Positions 5,093 to 14,384 of a stretch of DNA of 36,622 bases are shown one piece after another (position 1 is the stretch's first letter; each line of letters starts with the position of its first letter). The stretch comes from NIOZ-UU13 sp964653075 (lineage in GTDB: Bacteria > Planctomycetota > Phycisphaerae > Sedimentisphaerales > Anaerobacaceae): assembly GCA_964653075.1 (NCBI GenBank), contig CAZZAX010000049.1, forward strand, positions 1-36,622. Reading direction: 5' to 3'. The notes below the pieces were generated by a model that was not told the DNA's origin, searched no databases, and worked only from the letters and a program-made list of their open reading frames with translations. Position numbers and translations under genes: made by a program.

Positions 5093-7747
5093 TTATTCAT
5101 CCTTGTTGGCTTCTTCGCTTCTGTCCTTTGCATCGAGCCGCTTTTTAATATCTTCGACATCATTTCTCAATTTCTCGTTCTCTTTTCTTATCTTATCGAC
5201 CGTTTCGCGTAGCTGGACGATTTCTTCGGGGACAAGCTCTTTCTTCTGGCGTAGTGTTTTGAGGGCGTTTTTAGCAGACCGCTGGAGGCGATCGCCAGGA
5301 TCATCCCCGGCAAATGTGTCCACTATTGGAATAGCCTTGGGGTCGCCAAGTGTCCCCAAAGCCTGAATCGCCCCGGTCTGAATTGTTTCTTTCGGATGGT
5401 TAACATAGCCGGCCAGAAAGTTGCGTACCTTTGTCTTGTCGTCTTCGTTGCGGGCGATATACGCCAGTGTGTCAAGGCCCCGGGTGAAGCTCCATGACCG
5501 AAACTCCGACTCTCTCTCACTTAAGGCTCTCTGAAGAGACACTATGAAGAAAGGCTCATCCAACATGCGAATAGCCTCTATGGCGGCGCTTGCCAGCTCG
5601 TTGCGATAAGACCTGGATTTCAGGTACTTCAAAAGCAAGCGTCGCGTGCTTTTGTGATGGTAGAGGCCGAGGTTGCGAATCGCTGTTTCTAAGATCGCAG
5701 GATTCTTTTCCGTTCTTAAAGTTCTTTTTATCAGCTCGAAAGTTTCCGGTCTGTAAAAGCTGCTAACATCTCTGACAACCTGCCGGCGAACCCGTGCATC
5801 CTCCTGGTTTAACGAGTCACCAAGAGCTTCGAACGCCTCTTTGCTATGAATCTCCCGTAATGCCGTAGATGCCCAGTTGCGGACCCCGTAAAATGTGTCG
5901 TTGTTAAGGACGTCCTTTAACTTTGCGACAGTCTTCTTGTCCTTCTTTTTTTTAAGTGCGTCGATTGCCCGTAAACGACCAATTAAGTCATCCTTATTTT
6001 CTAACTGCTCGTACAGCATAGCCGTCGGCTTCTCGAACTTGACCGTGGCCAGTAAACCATAATCAGGGTCGAGTCGGACAATATTCGGCTCTTTGGGCAG
6101 AGGAAAGTAAAAGTCATGCTGTTTACTATTGATGACTATCTGGCGGTCGATGTTATCATCGTCAGTCACAAAACGAGCTTTCGTACGAAAATGAAAAAGC
6201 ATCACGTTATTATTGACCTCGTGTGTTTGTTCGACGGAGACTTTCGCGAGCTTGTCTTTTTCCGACCAGTTATAGCTGACTTTCAAGTCGGGATGCCGTC
6301 CATGATAAATCCACTGGTCAAAAAACCTGTCGAATGACCTGCCGGACAGCTCTTCTATCACCGACCTAAAATCCTCCGTGACCACACTGCCCAAAGCGTG
6401 ACGTTCGAGATATGTTTTCACACACTTACGGAACATATTCTCGCCGAGTTCTACCCGAAGCATATGCAGCACCCAGCCGCCCTTGCTATAGCTTCGGTAG
6501 TCGAACTGCTCTCCTGCCGAAGTATAGGACTTATGTACGATGGGCTTATGGATAGGCCGCTGGGATAATACACCGCGGGCTGACCTGTAAAGACCATACA
6601 GCAAAGAGTCACGCCCATTTTTATAACCGTCATATAAATCTTCGTAGTATGTCGCAAAACCTTCATTGAGCCAGAGGTGGCTCCAGTCTTTGCAAGTGAC
6701 ATAGTCGCCAAACCATTGATGAACCAGCTCATGAGCCACAAGACTCTGGCTCGAACGGATGTTCTCCGTTGCTGTGGTAAAAAGTGTGCCGTCGGTGAGA
6801 ATGGTAAGGGTGGTATTTTCCATCCCGCCCGCAACGAAATCCAGGACGACAGCCTGATAGTACTTGTCCCATGGATAGGGCACACCAATCTCTTTCTCAA
6901 AAAACTCCATTATGTCCGCCGTATCTTTGAACGAGTTTTCTGCCTGCCCAATCTGAGATGCGGGTGTATAGAAAGCCAGAGGAATATCCTTGTAGCGTGA
7001 TTCTATTTTCTTTAATTTTCCAGCCACCAGTGCTACCAGGTAGTTGACATGAGGCTTGTCCTGAAGCCATCGCACAGCTTTCAGCCCGGTTTCGGAATCT
7101 ATCTCCTCAGAGACAAGCCGGCCGTTCGAAAGGACCGTCATGTCCACCGGAACACGGCAGATAACCTCTGATGTGGAACTCTCGTTGGGGTAGTCATAAT
7201 TGGGATACCAGTATGGGGCCAGGTGCGATTCGCCCTGTGTAAAAAGGTGGGTGTCCTCCTCTTTATAACCCATCTCAGGTGTGCGGAAGTAAAGCCCCCG
7301 CTTCGGCTCGGCTTCGTATGAAACTTTCACGGTTGCTTCGACTTCCGGCTGAATTGGTGGATCGAACGTGATAATAATGGCCTCATCGGTCACGCTGTAT
7401 CCTTCAATCTGCGCACTCGAAGTAACGGAAGAAACGTCAAGGTCAATTGCGTCCAGCCGCAGCTCGGTTAGTGCTTTGGCGATAGGCTCGAACTTGATAG
7501 TTGTGGTACCGGCCACTGTCCGGGTCTTGAAATCCGGTGTAACGTCGATAGTGATATGAAGAATATCGGCTTTTCGGTCAGGTGCATACTGCCGTTCTGC
7601 GGTTTTAGCATTGCCCTGCAGAGCTGCACCGAAGGCCGGTCTGTTGAATTGTAGCTTGTACCAATCGACACCGCCAAATTCTACGGCGACGATGAAAACC
7701 AATAAAATCACCAGTGATTGACTGAGTGTGCGAAGTTTTTGAAACAT
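5093..7747 (-). CDS. M1 family zinc aminopeptidase with HEAT-like repeats and C-terminal coiled coil
   Basis: 884 residues. It should remove N-terminal amino acids from peptides outside the cytoplasm, using one zinc ion. The family marks are G-G-M-E-N at 307-311 (exopeptidase motif) and H-E-L-V-H at 339-343 with the third ligand E362 in N-E-G-F-A, the exact H-E-x2-H-x18-E spacing. Residues 1-25 form a signal peptide or N-terminal anchor (L-V-I-L-L-V-F-I-V-A). The M1 N-terminal beta domain is at about 55-250. From about 590 to 830 there are helical HEAT-like repeats (for example T-A-L-R-E-I-H-S-K-E-A, I-R-N-L-G-L-Y-H-H-K-S, I-Q-A-L-G-T-L-G-D-P-K-A). Residues about 840-884 are a charged coiled coil. 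The start has GGAGG just upstream, and a folded leader lies between 7764 and 7823. It is transcribed alone, with no overlapping neighbour. Confidence 0.93.
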   Translation of the reverse strand: MFQKLRTLSQSLVILLVFIVAVEFGGVDWYKLQFNRPAFGAALQGNAKTAERQYAPDRKADILHITIDVTPDFKTRTVAGTTTIKFEPIAKALTELRLDAIDLDVSSVTSSAQIEGYSVTDEAIIITFDPPIQPEVEATVKVSYEAEPKRGLYFRTPEMGYKEEDTHLFTQGESHLAPYWYPNYDYPNESSTSEVICRVPVDMTVLSNGRLVSEEIDSETGLKAVRWLQDKPHVNYLVALVAGKLKKIESRYKDIPLAFYTPASQIGQAENSFKDTADIMEFFEKEIGVPYPWDKYYQAVVLDFVAGGMENTTLTILTDGTLFTTATENIRSSQSLVAHELVHQWFGDYVTCKDWSHLWLNEGFATYYEDLYDGYKNGRDSLLYGLYRSARGVLSQRPIHKPIVHKSYTSAGEQFDYRSYSKGGWVLHMLRVELGENMFRKCVKTYLERHALGSVVTEDFRSVIEELSGRSFDRFFDQWIYHGRHPDLKVSYNWSEKDKLAKVSVEQTHEVNNNVMLFHFRTKARFVTDDDNIDRQIVINSKQHDFYFPLPKEPNIVRLDPDYGLLATVKFEKPTAMLYEQLENKDDLIGRLRAIDALKKKKDKKTVAKLKDVLNNDTFYGVRNWASTALREIHSKEAFEALGDSLNQEDARVRRQVVRDVSSFYRPETFELIKRTLRTEKNPAILETAIRNLGLYHHKSTRRLLLKYLKSRSYRNELASAAIEAIRMLDEPFFIVSLQRALSERESEFRSWSFTRGLDTLAYIARNEDDKTKVRNFLAGYVNHPKETIQTGAIQALGTLGDPKAIPIVDTFAGDDPGDRLQRSAKNALKTLRQKKELVPEEIVQLRETVDKIRKENEKLRNDVEDIKKRLDAKDRSEEANKDE

Positions 7748-7763
7748 GAACTCCTCCTTTCTC

Positions 7764-7823
7764 TACGATGAGGCTTATTCCTGGAGTTTCGCAAATTGCT
7801 CTCCAGCCTTATTTCTCATCGTA
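7764..7823 (-). promoter_or_regulatory. Structured 5' leader of the M1 aminopeptidase gene
   Basis: A 9-bp outer stem pairs 7764-7772 with 7815-7823. A symmetric 8/8-nt internal loop follows (7773-7780 and 7807-7814). A 6-bp inner stem pairs 7781-7786 with 7801-7806 and closes a 14-nt loop. The base of the structure is 16 nt before the ATG at 7747, next to the GGAGG. The pairing is seen directly; a regulatory role is inference and no known riboswitch class was recognised. Confidence 0.45.
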
Positions 7824-7911
7824 TGCTGATAGAATTATACTTGAACTCAGCAAAACAGTCAAGTAAAAATGCTGAGAAACTCTTGTGGACCTTGTTTGTG
7901 TCTCAAAGTGG

Positions 7912-9717
7912 TCACTGCTTGGCCCGCTCGAGAGCTTCTTCCAGCGCTCCGAAGCCCACATTCCATTCGTTAAGGCGGGTGACGTTCTTTTTCCCGGCGA
8001 TTTTCATAAACTCCTCGAAAGCGCCCTGGATTGCCTCCGACATAGGCCAGTCGGCGCCGCTTTCCTCGGCCTTTTGTCGCATCTCGTCCCAGCGCGTCAT
8101 AAAGGTGTACATCACGGGAAGCTGGGCGACCTGTACCCGAAACCGCAGTTCGGGGTCGTCCTGAACCGCTGTTTCAGCAGCCTTTAGATGTGCCCAGCCT
8201 CTGCTTAGTGTATCGAATGAAAGGAATTTGGCTGTGTTCTTTTCAAAACAGCCGAGCCAGTCCTCACTTGCCTCAACAGCGTTATGTGTAACGTTTAAGT
8301 AATCCCTGATATGCCCGGCGGCTGGACCGTAGTAGCCATCGATGAATTCGTCGATGAGCTGCTGTCCGTACCGGCTCGGGTCCCACAGCAGCTTGGCCAG
8401 CACCCAGGCCCGAAGCTCCGCCATCTCTGCTCCGTTCGTGGTGTAAGCTCCTTGCTCAAAGATACCTTTGACATTATGCTCTGCAAAGAACTTTACATTC
8501 GGCCCTAAGACCCGCAGGTTCGGATGCGGCATTATATGGTGACGAAAATTCGTCGTATAGTCCCAGATATAAAGCCGGTTGCTTATCTTAGACCAGCCGA
8601 CGATATCGTCGCGGAATTTTTTATTGCGTTCGTCGGCCAGCGGCTTGCTGAACGAGCACTCGATACTGCACAGACGCACAATAACGTTGTCCCGAGGCTT
8701 GACATATTTGGGGGGCTTGCGTGTATATTGATAAGCCAGCGTGCTTATAGCAACATTCGGAAATTCGTCTTTAATATCATCGGCCACGGAATTGACGAAT
8801 CGCAGCATCAATCCCGCCGGACTTTCTTCTTCTTTTTCGATGGCGGCGCATTTAGCGCATTGACAGTTGCCGCGCCAGTCATTCTGTGAAACCGATGCGA
8901 TAGTTGCGGCCGGATTTTTTCGCAGATTCGCTTTGAGATTTTTCACCAGCTCTTTACGCATTTCTTCATTGGTCAGGCAAAGTTGAGCACGTTCATAAGT
9001 ACGCTTGCCCTTGATTTCGCTGAACCATTCGGGATGTTCTTTGAAATATGTTTTGGGGGGAATTAATGGATAAAAAGTGTGTACAAAACCCTGGTAAGTG
9101 TGATGGCCGCCACGTTTTTCATCCAGGTTAGGACGATTTCCATTACTCTTGTTACGCACGGCCCAGTCGCTGTCGAACGCGTCGAACCAGTAAGGCTCGC
9201 GATATTCAAGCACCGGTACGTAACGGACATCGAGATTGCCCACTTTCAGCGTAGGCTTATTTGGTATCGTGCTTTCACCCGATGTCCACCACTTGCAGCC
9301 GAGCTCGTCTTCGAGAAAGGTGTAAACTGCATACAATGTCCCGCGTGGATGACCGCCCGCTAAAATAAGGTCGTCACCCACCCTGTGGATTACAATACCG
9401 TCCGTGCCGAGTCCCTCGGTGGAGAAATCAGGTTCGGCCAGTTTGGCCGCTCCGGCTCCAACCAGCAGGCGGGGACTATCGGCGGCTGGGGGGCTTACTA
9501 CTTCGATTTCCGCACCTGTTATCTGCTCCAGAAACCCGGCTAATTCTGCTGCGGCGTGCTGTTCAGGCTCGCTTGCATCCTCGGCAATAACGATAACAGC
9601 TTTCGCCACCCCGTTTTCAGCAATTGTGAACGCATCATTTTTGACCGTTTGTGAACATCCGGCGGTAAGTAACAGCATAGAAATCAATGATGTGATTTTG
9701 ATTTGTCGTAGCCTCAT
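7912..9717 (-). CDS. DUF4838 family lipoprotein (glycoside-hydrolase-like)
   Basis: 601 residues. Residues 1-21 are a lipoprotein signal ending in the lipobox L-T-A-G-C, so the protein is probably anchored in a membrane facing the periplasm. Residues about 35-150 resemble the N-terminal alpha-glucuronidase / GH20b-type domain (A-E-D-A-S-E-P-E-Q-H-A-A-A-E-L, then G-T-L-Y-A-V-Y-T-F-L-E-D-E-L-G-C). The main body is DUF4838: S-V-S-Q-N-D-W-R-G-N-C-Q-C-A-K-C at about 280, I-S-T-L-A-Y-Q-Y-T-R-K-P-P at about 325, and L-Y-I-W-D-Y-T-T-N-F. DUF4838 proteins are found in polysaccharide-degrading bacteria, but the exact substrate is not known from sequence. Like the GH36-like gene at 12063-14384, it suggests glycan use. 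Start: ATG at 9717 after AAGGAGA. Confidence 0.85.
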   Translation of the reverse strand: MRLRQIKITSLISMLLLTAGCSQTVKNDAFTIAENGVAKAVIVIAEDASEPEQHAAAELAGFLEQITGAEIEVVSPPAADSPRLLVGAGAAKLAEPDFSTEGLGTDGIVIHRVGDDLILAGGHPRGTLYAVYTFLEDELGCKWWTSGESTIPNKPTLKVGNLDVRYVPVLEYREPYWFDAFDSDWAVRNKSNGNRPNLDEKRGGHHTYQGFVHTFYPLIPPKTYFKEHPEWFSEIKGKRTYERAQLCLTNEEMRKELVKNLKANLRKNPAATIASVSQNDWRGNCQCAKCAAIEKEEESPAGLMLRFVNSVADDIKDEFPNVAISTLAYQYTRKPPKYVKPRDNVIVRLCSIECSFSKPLADERNKKFRDDIVGWSKISNRLYIWDYTTNFRHHIMPHPNLRVLGPNVKFFAEHNVKGIFEQGAYTTNGAEMAELRAWVLAKLLWDPSRYGQQLIDEFIDGYYGPAAGHIRDYLNVTHNAVEASEDWLGCFEKNTAKFLSFDTLSRGWAHLKAAETAVQDDPELRFRVQVAQLPVMYTFMTRWDEMRQKAEESGADWPMSEAIQGAFEEFMKIAGKKNVTRLNEWNVGFGALEEALERAKQ

Positions 9718-9864
9718 CGTATAGTCTCCTTGAAAAGCTTGAGATTTAAGCGGTTGAATTTACGTTTTATCCTCAGGTTCCGGTTATTCGTTATTAAAGA
9801 CGGATTGAATATAAACTTTCGAGTCTTACTATTTTAGCTTTATGATACACACCTCAAGAGCAGC

Positions 9865-10938
9865 TTAGGGTATTTCCTGAGCCGGTTCAGGACTGCTTTC
9901 CACGGGCAGAACACTGCGAGAAGGTTCTTTTACAGTGGTGCGCCTTGTTGCTATATTTACGATTCGTTTTATAAGGTTCTCATACGAAATACCGCACTTT
10001 TCTGCTGAGTATGCAACATCTTCTCCGTAAGCGAGGTCCGGATTGGAATTAGCTTCGAGTATAAATATTTTTTTGTCCGAGGTGAGCCTGATATCTATCC
10101 TGCCATAATCCCGAATCTGCAGCACCTTGTAAACTTTCTTGCAGATGCGTTCGATCTTCTTGATTAACGGTGTTTCGAGCTCTGCAAATCCGAATTTGAT
10201 GTCCCATTTCTCTCTATATTTCGCGTTCCATTTTACTCGGTAAGTGGCTAAGCAAGGCCCCTTATTGTCTTCAGGATTAAAAAAACATTCACGAATCGGC
10301 AAAACACAAAGCCTCTTATTTCCAAGAATGCTGACATAAAGCTCTTGTCCTTCTATATATTCTTCCGCAATAGCGGCCTGTTTCCATCTTTCGTGTACGA
10401 ATTTTACCCGTTCTTTAAGTGCATCCTCTTTCCATACAATTGAAGCATTGGAAATACCTTCCGAGCTGTCCTCCAGGGCGGGTTTCACAACCAGCGGGAA
10501 ATTAAGCTTCTTGGTAAAATTAATAGTTTTGTTTAAAGGCAAAGAGACAAACCTGGGAACACGAATTCTGTGCAGACTCAGAAGCTGCTTACATAATCTT
10601 TTGTCCCTGCTCAACAAAAGACCGGTTGAGCCGGCTCCTGTAAACGGCATTTCAAGCATTTCAAGAAGTGCCGCGATATTTTTATCAAATTTGCGGTCTC
10701 CGCCTAAATGCTCGGTAAGATTGAATACCAAATCAGGTTCTTGATCTTTTAGCTGTATAATGGCCTCTTCGATATTTCCCATAGACCCCAGAACTGAAAC
10801 ATTATGACCTAAGTTGCGCAATGCTCCGATAACATGATATTCTGTACCCTGTTGACCGTCCGCAATTAAGAAATCCGGGTCTTCCGGAGGAACCTCCGCG
10901 ATATCAACCAGAACCGTAATATTTAATTTTTTCTTCAT
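9865..10938 (-). CDS. ATP-grasp ligase, D-alanine-D-alanine ligase-like
   Basis: 357 residues with the full ATP-grasp plan: an N-terminal Rossmann-like part (residues 1-95), a nucleotide-binding part starting at P-F-T-G-A-G-S-T-G (about 97-105) and F-P-L-V-V-K-P-A-L-E-D-S-S-E-G (about 147-161), E-E-Y-I-E-G-Q-E-L (about 192-200), and the metal-binding end R-I-D-I-R-L plus I-F-I-L-E-A-N-S-N-P-D-L. These match D-Ala-D-Ala ligases, which join two amino acids using ATP. However, the gene is not in a cell-wall cluster. It overlaps a metallopeptidase gene by 4 nt (ATGA), which suggests a different amino acid or peptide ligation. A true Ddl for peptidoglycan is the main alternative. The last 25 residues are a Pro/Glu-rich tail. 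Confidence 0.82.
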   Translation of the reverse strand: MKKKLNITVLVDIAEVPPEDPDFLIADGQQGTEYHVIGALRNLGHNVSVLGSMGNIEEAIIQLKDQEPDLVFNLTEHLGGDRKFDKNIAALLEMLEMPFTGAGSTGLLLSRDKRLCKQLLSLHRIRVPRFVSLPLNKTINFTKKLNFPLVVKPALEDSSEGISNASIVWKEDALKERVKFVHERWKQAAIAEEYIEGQELYVSILGNKRLCVLPIRECFFNPEDNKGPCLATYRVKWNAKYREKWDIKFGFAELETPLIKKIERICKKVYKVLQIRDYGRIDIRLTSDKKIFILEANSNPDLAYGEDVAYSAEKCGISYENLIKRIVNIATRRTTVKEPSRSVLPVESSPEPAQEIP

Positions 10939-11957
10939 TTATGTAAGTTACTCTTGGGAGAACGAAGTTTATTACCGGCTATTGCTGTGATTAATGTTGC
11001 AGCGCCTATTATATCCTCTTCTTTACCATACAGCTCTAATGCCTCGCAACGACTAATTAGCTTGTTGATTAACTCGTAAACGTCATATTTTCTATGTCCC
11101 GTCCACTTCGTAATATGATTTAATAGTGCACGGCGGTGCCGTCTCAAAATCCTTGTGGCTCTCTCACTTGATGGGGTATCGTGTTGTCGTGAAAACAATT
11201 TCATCAGATTAGCGTCATAAAAACCTTTAAATTCCTCTCCGAGAACCTTGCGTTTCCTTTCATAATAAGCTTCCAGTGTTGAAGTCATTCGTGAGGCCGA
11301 CCAGGGAGGTTTTTGTTGACATATTATTTTTGGAGCTTCGTTGGAGATTTTTTTCATTAAACCGTCAACATATCTCAGTTTTTTTATTGCAGGCCAGCCA
11401 CTGTATTTTCTCTCCCAGCAGAAGTTCGGCGTCAGCCAGACTGCGAAAGTTTCTGCAAAATCTTCGTCCGGATGTGCCTGCGCATAATTGTTCTCAAGGT
11501 GTATGACGAACCGTTTTGAGTAGGGTTGAGAGTAATATGAGTTGGAATATTTGCTCGAAAAAGGCCCGAACAGTTCCCTCCAGCGGGTTTTATTATAGAG
11601 TTTGTATGCATAATTCAAAGCATGTCCTGTTTCGTGCCGCAGGAGTCTCATACACAATGCGTCGGTACCTCCCTCGACTTCGAGCATCATTTTTTGTTCG
11701 ATATGCCTGAGTCTTGGGTGGGCAAGGCAAAAAGGTATTCCAATAATCGGCTCACCTTCCGGGCAAAGCCATTCATCGGTAAGATAACACGGCGGATGAA
11801 ATGTTATGCCCTTAGCGTCTAATTCATTGTATAGGTTCTCTATGAAAGGTTCTAAGGGTGATTCATGAATAGATAAGTTAAAATCGCGAATTTTTATTTG
11901 CAGCAGCTCTTCATCAGAAAGAGCTTCCCAATCTATCTTTTTCCCGACACTTTTCAT
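10935..11957 (-). CDS. Putative zinc-binding metallopeptidase
   Basis: 340 residues, with no signal peptide, so probably cytoplasmic. H-E-T-G-H at 108-112 supplies two histidine ligands and the catalytic glutamate. H-P-D-E-D-F-A-E-T-F-A at 162-172 probably supplies the third ligand, as in the 'putative zinc-binding metallopeptidase' families with an H-P-x-E-D-x-A-E motif. I recognise the family only at that level. The gene is first in a two-gene operon with the ATP-grasp ligase (4-nt overlap). One enzyme would form and the other cut a peptide or amide bond, or process a common product. The C-terminal third is basic and helical. No substrate can be named. Confidence 0.75.
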   Translation of the reverse strand: MKSVGKKIDWEALSDEELLQIKIRDFNLSIHESPLEPFIENLYNELDAKGITFHPPCYLTDEWLCPEGEPIIGIPFCLAHPRLRHIEQKMMLEVEGGTDALCMRLLRHETGHALNYAYKLYNKTRWRELFGPFSSKYSNSYYSQPYSKRFVIHLENNYAQAHPDEDFAETFAVWLTPNFCWERKYSGWPAIKKLRYVDGLMKKISNEAPKIICQQKPPWSASRMTSTLEAYYERKRKVLGEEFKGFYDANLMKLFSRQHDTPSSERATRILRRHRRALLNHITKWTGHRKYDVYELINKLISRCEALELYGKEEDIIGAATLITAIAGNKLRSPKSNLHK

Positions 11958-12062
11958 GAAATTCGTATTTAACTTATCGTTATCAGAGTGAAATTAGCCT
12001 GAACAACCTCCATAACATACCAAAGTCTTACTTACTTGTCATGGTTTAGCTGTAAAATCCGG

Positions 12063-14384
12063 TTAAAATACAATTTCCCAGCAAACCAAGCGGTTTTCCG
12101 GGCTGTTTATTGTAATGCGGACCTCCGGCCCTGTTCGTCTTGTTTCGATAGTTACCCCGGCCTGTTTGTCGGCTCTCGAAACATCGACCGAGCTGACCTG
12201 CCGGTGTTCTCCGTCGGCCGGTGCAAAAATACGAAGCTCATAAGGGTCCGAACCGACAATCCTGGATTTGCCGCTGAGGGCCTTTCTCTGGCTGTTCCAG
12301 CTTTGCTCGACAACATCAACTATACCTTGGGTAATATGCCGCGAAGTACTAACAAGCACAGGTCGTTCGAGTGTCTTTTGGATGCTGATAACCCGGCAGC
12401 TCGAAGGTCGCAGTTCCGTTTCGAGCGCCCCTGTGAATGGCCGGATGAACTCATTCGCCCAATAATCGAAGCCGACGTATGTTCCCTTGCCCCCGTCAGG
12501 GAGATTAAGCTTATCTAATTCGACACGGACTGTGTCCGGTTTTTTATCGTCCCAATTAAACATTCCGATTATATCTTTTCTCTGTTGCTCTATCCCGGCT
12601 GTAAGATGCCAGACCTGACCAAATGCGTTTTCGAATAAATCTATCGGCCGCCCGCACAAACCGTGGTTCGGCATGGAACGTTTGATTACGTCCAGCCTCT
12701 CATCGGGCAGAACCGGCAGCCATTCGCTCGCTATGTTCAACTGTCCGCTTATGGCAATCCACGAGCCCCAGGCGCGGGCCTGGTCCAGGCTAAGCGGCTC
12801 GCGCAGCATCAGACAATCCGGGTCATTGTGCCAGAGCCGGTTATGCATAAAGTACAGCCGCTCCCCCATTTCTACGCAATTGAGAATGCTGCTCCATCTT
12901 GCCCCTATGTCCCTTCCTATTCGCATTCCATCTACCAGCCCGATCGAAGCGCCGAGCGTCCGCATGTTCTGAGCGACGTTGCATCCGAGGATATAGACGT
13001 CATCGCCGGATGCTTCTCGGACAAGCTTAAGGCCGTCTCGATAGGCCTCAATATTGGTCTTGGCCGGGTTATGAAACACAGCGTCACCGAGATTGTCGTC
13101 GCGGTAGTCCGGCTTCGGATATAATATCTTAACCGCCATCCCCGTCCACAGACCGTCAATCTTGATGTACTTATAACCCCACTGCCTGGTAATCCGGGAT
13201 ATGACCTTATAAAGAAACTCGCGGGCCTCCGGATGAGTCATATCAAGGCAGCTTCCCGCCCAGTAAACGGTATAAATCGATCCGTCTTTTTTATGGACAA
13301 ACCAGTCCTGATGTTTCTCGAAGACCGGACGGTTCTGGTCCCAACCCGTAGGAATAAACCAGATGCCCGCTGTCATTCCCTCGGCCTTTATTTTTTCTGC
13401 CGTGGATTTCATGCCGTTAGGATAGGGGCCTTTCGGATTATAAGTGGTAAAATCTCGCCTGCTCAGTTGCCATTTGTCGTCAATTTGCAGTAGATTGAAA
13501 CCATATTTCGTCAGCTCTTTGCCGCAGAACTTCGCAAGCTCTGCCATATGTATTTCGTCGGAAGCCCCGCCGTGCGGTCTGGAATACCACGTACAGTAGC
13601 CGCCCGGAATTTCAGGCAGTTTGATTTTATATTGTTTCGCGATTGCCCCGGCATATTCTTCGAGCCCGGCAAGGGCATCATCAAAGTATCCCACTGTAAA
13701 AGTTTCACCGTCGGCGTTTTGCCCCGGCTCGATGAGCAGGTTACCATATTCACTCCTGCCTTCGATAAGTAATGAGGACTGGTTGGATTTTGATAATACT
13801 ATTCCGCTTGCCCTGTCATTTGTAAGCCAGCCCGCCACCACTCCTGAGCGGTTCTCCGGCTCGGCCACAGCCAGAAAAGTATAGCAAATCCTGTCCTGCT
13901 CGGCGCTCGTCAGCCCGTCACAGCCGAGTATCCGAAGGTCCTCTGCCGCCTTGTCGAGATTAACATCTAAGCTGACAGCCAACATCTTGTTGATGGTCAT
14001 TATTTCATCGGTTGAATTATGTATATTTGACTTTATACAAACCAGCGGCATATTACCGTATAAAGCCAGCGTATAGGTATAACCCGATGGGAATTTGACC
14101 TGGATGGCTCTGCCTGCCCCGAGATTGTCCCTGATTTTTATTACCCAGGCGGTAGGGGTGTTATCGCTGGTAACTTTTTGTAAATAGCCCTGTTTTATAA
14201 ATAATTTTTCGCCGTGCCGAACCGAGAAGGTGCCGTCCTCGATATAGTAACAAACCGATACTATACCGTTATCGATAGTTATATTTCCCTGCCCTCCGAA
14301 AGTTTCGCCCCTCTCATTTGCGCTTCCGCAGCTTGCCACGCTTGCCAGCAACAAACCTGTAATTGTCACAATGAAATTTTTCAT
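12063..14384 (-). CDS. GH36-like alpha-galactosidase (melibiase) lipoprotein
   Basis: 773 residues. The N-terminus is a lipoprotein-type signal (L-L-L-A-S-V-A-S-C, Cys 19), so it is probably bound to a membrane outside the cytoplasm. Residues about 30-250 are a beta-sandwich domain. A TIM barrel begins at Y-C-T-W-Y-S-R at about 263 with L-L-Q-I-D-D-K-W-Q at 298-306. The expected nucleophile is D410 in K-Y-I-K-I-D-G-L-W, and the acid/base is probably D492 in M-R-I-G-R-D-I-G, matching the GH27/GH36 R-x3-D pattern. A beta domain closes the protein. The reaction would be release of terminal alpha-linked galactose (or a related sugar) from oligosaccharides; linkage specificity is not certain. The gene stands alone in the minus-strand run of degradative genes. 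Confidence 0.85.
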   Translation of the reverse strand: MKNFIVTITGLLLASVASCGSANERGETFGGQGNITIDNGIVSVCYYIEDGTFSVRHGEKLFIKQGYLQKVTSDNTPTAWVIKIRDNLGAGRAIQVKFPSGYTYTLALYGNMPLVCIKSNIHNSTDEIMTINKMLAVSLDVNLDKAAEDLRILGCDGLTSAEQDRICYTFLAVAEPENRSGVVAGWLTNDRASGIVLSKSNQSSLLIEGRSEYGNLLIEPGQNADGETFTVGYFDDALAGLEEYAGAIAKQYKIKLPEIPGGYCTWYSRPHGGASDEIHMAELAKFCGKELTKYGFNLLQIDDKWQLSRRDFTTYNPKGPYPNGMKSTAEKIKAEGMTAGIWFIPTGWDQNRPVFEKHQDWFVHKKDGSIYTVYWAGSCLDMTHPEAREFLYKVISRITRQWGYKYIKIDGLWTGMAVKILYPKPDYRDDNLGDAVFHNPAKTNIEAYRDGLKLVREASGDDVYILGCNVAQNMRTLGASIGLVDGMRIGRDIGARWSSILNCVEMGERLYFMHNRLWHNDPDCLMLREPLSLDQARAWGSWIAISGQLNIASEWLPVLPDERLDVIKRSMPNHGLCGRPIDLFENAFGQVWHLTAGIEQQRKDIIGMFNWDDKKPDTVRVELDKLNLPDGGKGTYVGFDYWANEFIRPFTGALETELRPSSCRVISIQKTLERPVLVSTSRHITQGIVDVVEQSWNSQRKALSGKSRIVGSDPYELRIFAPADGEHRQVSSVDVSRADKQAGVTIETRRTGPEVRITINSPENRLVCWEIVF

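Noticed and set aside
8524..8889. 121-codon plus-strand frame inside the DUF4838 gene
   Set aside because: It lies wholly opposite a conserved gene and shows no family features; it is a reading-frame shadow.
9713..9721. CTCATCGTA shared with the aminopeptidase leader structure
   Set aside because: Here it overlaps a start codon and lacks the partner arm, so the match is probably chance.
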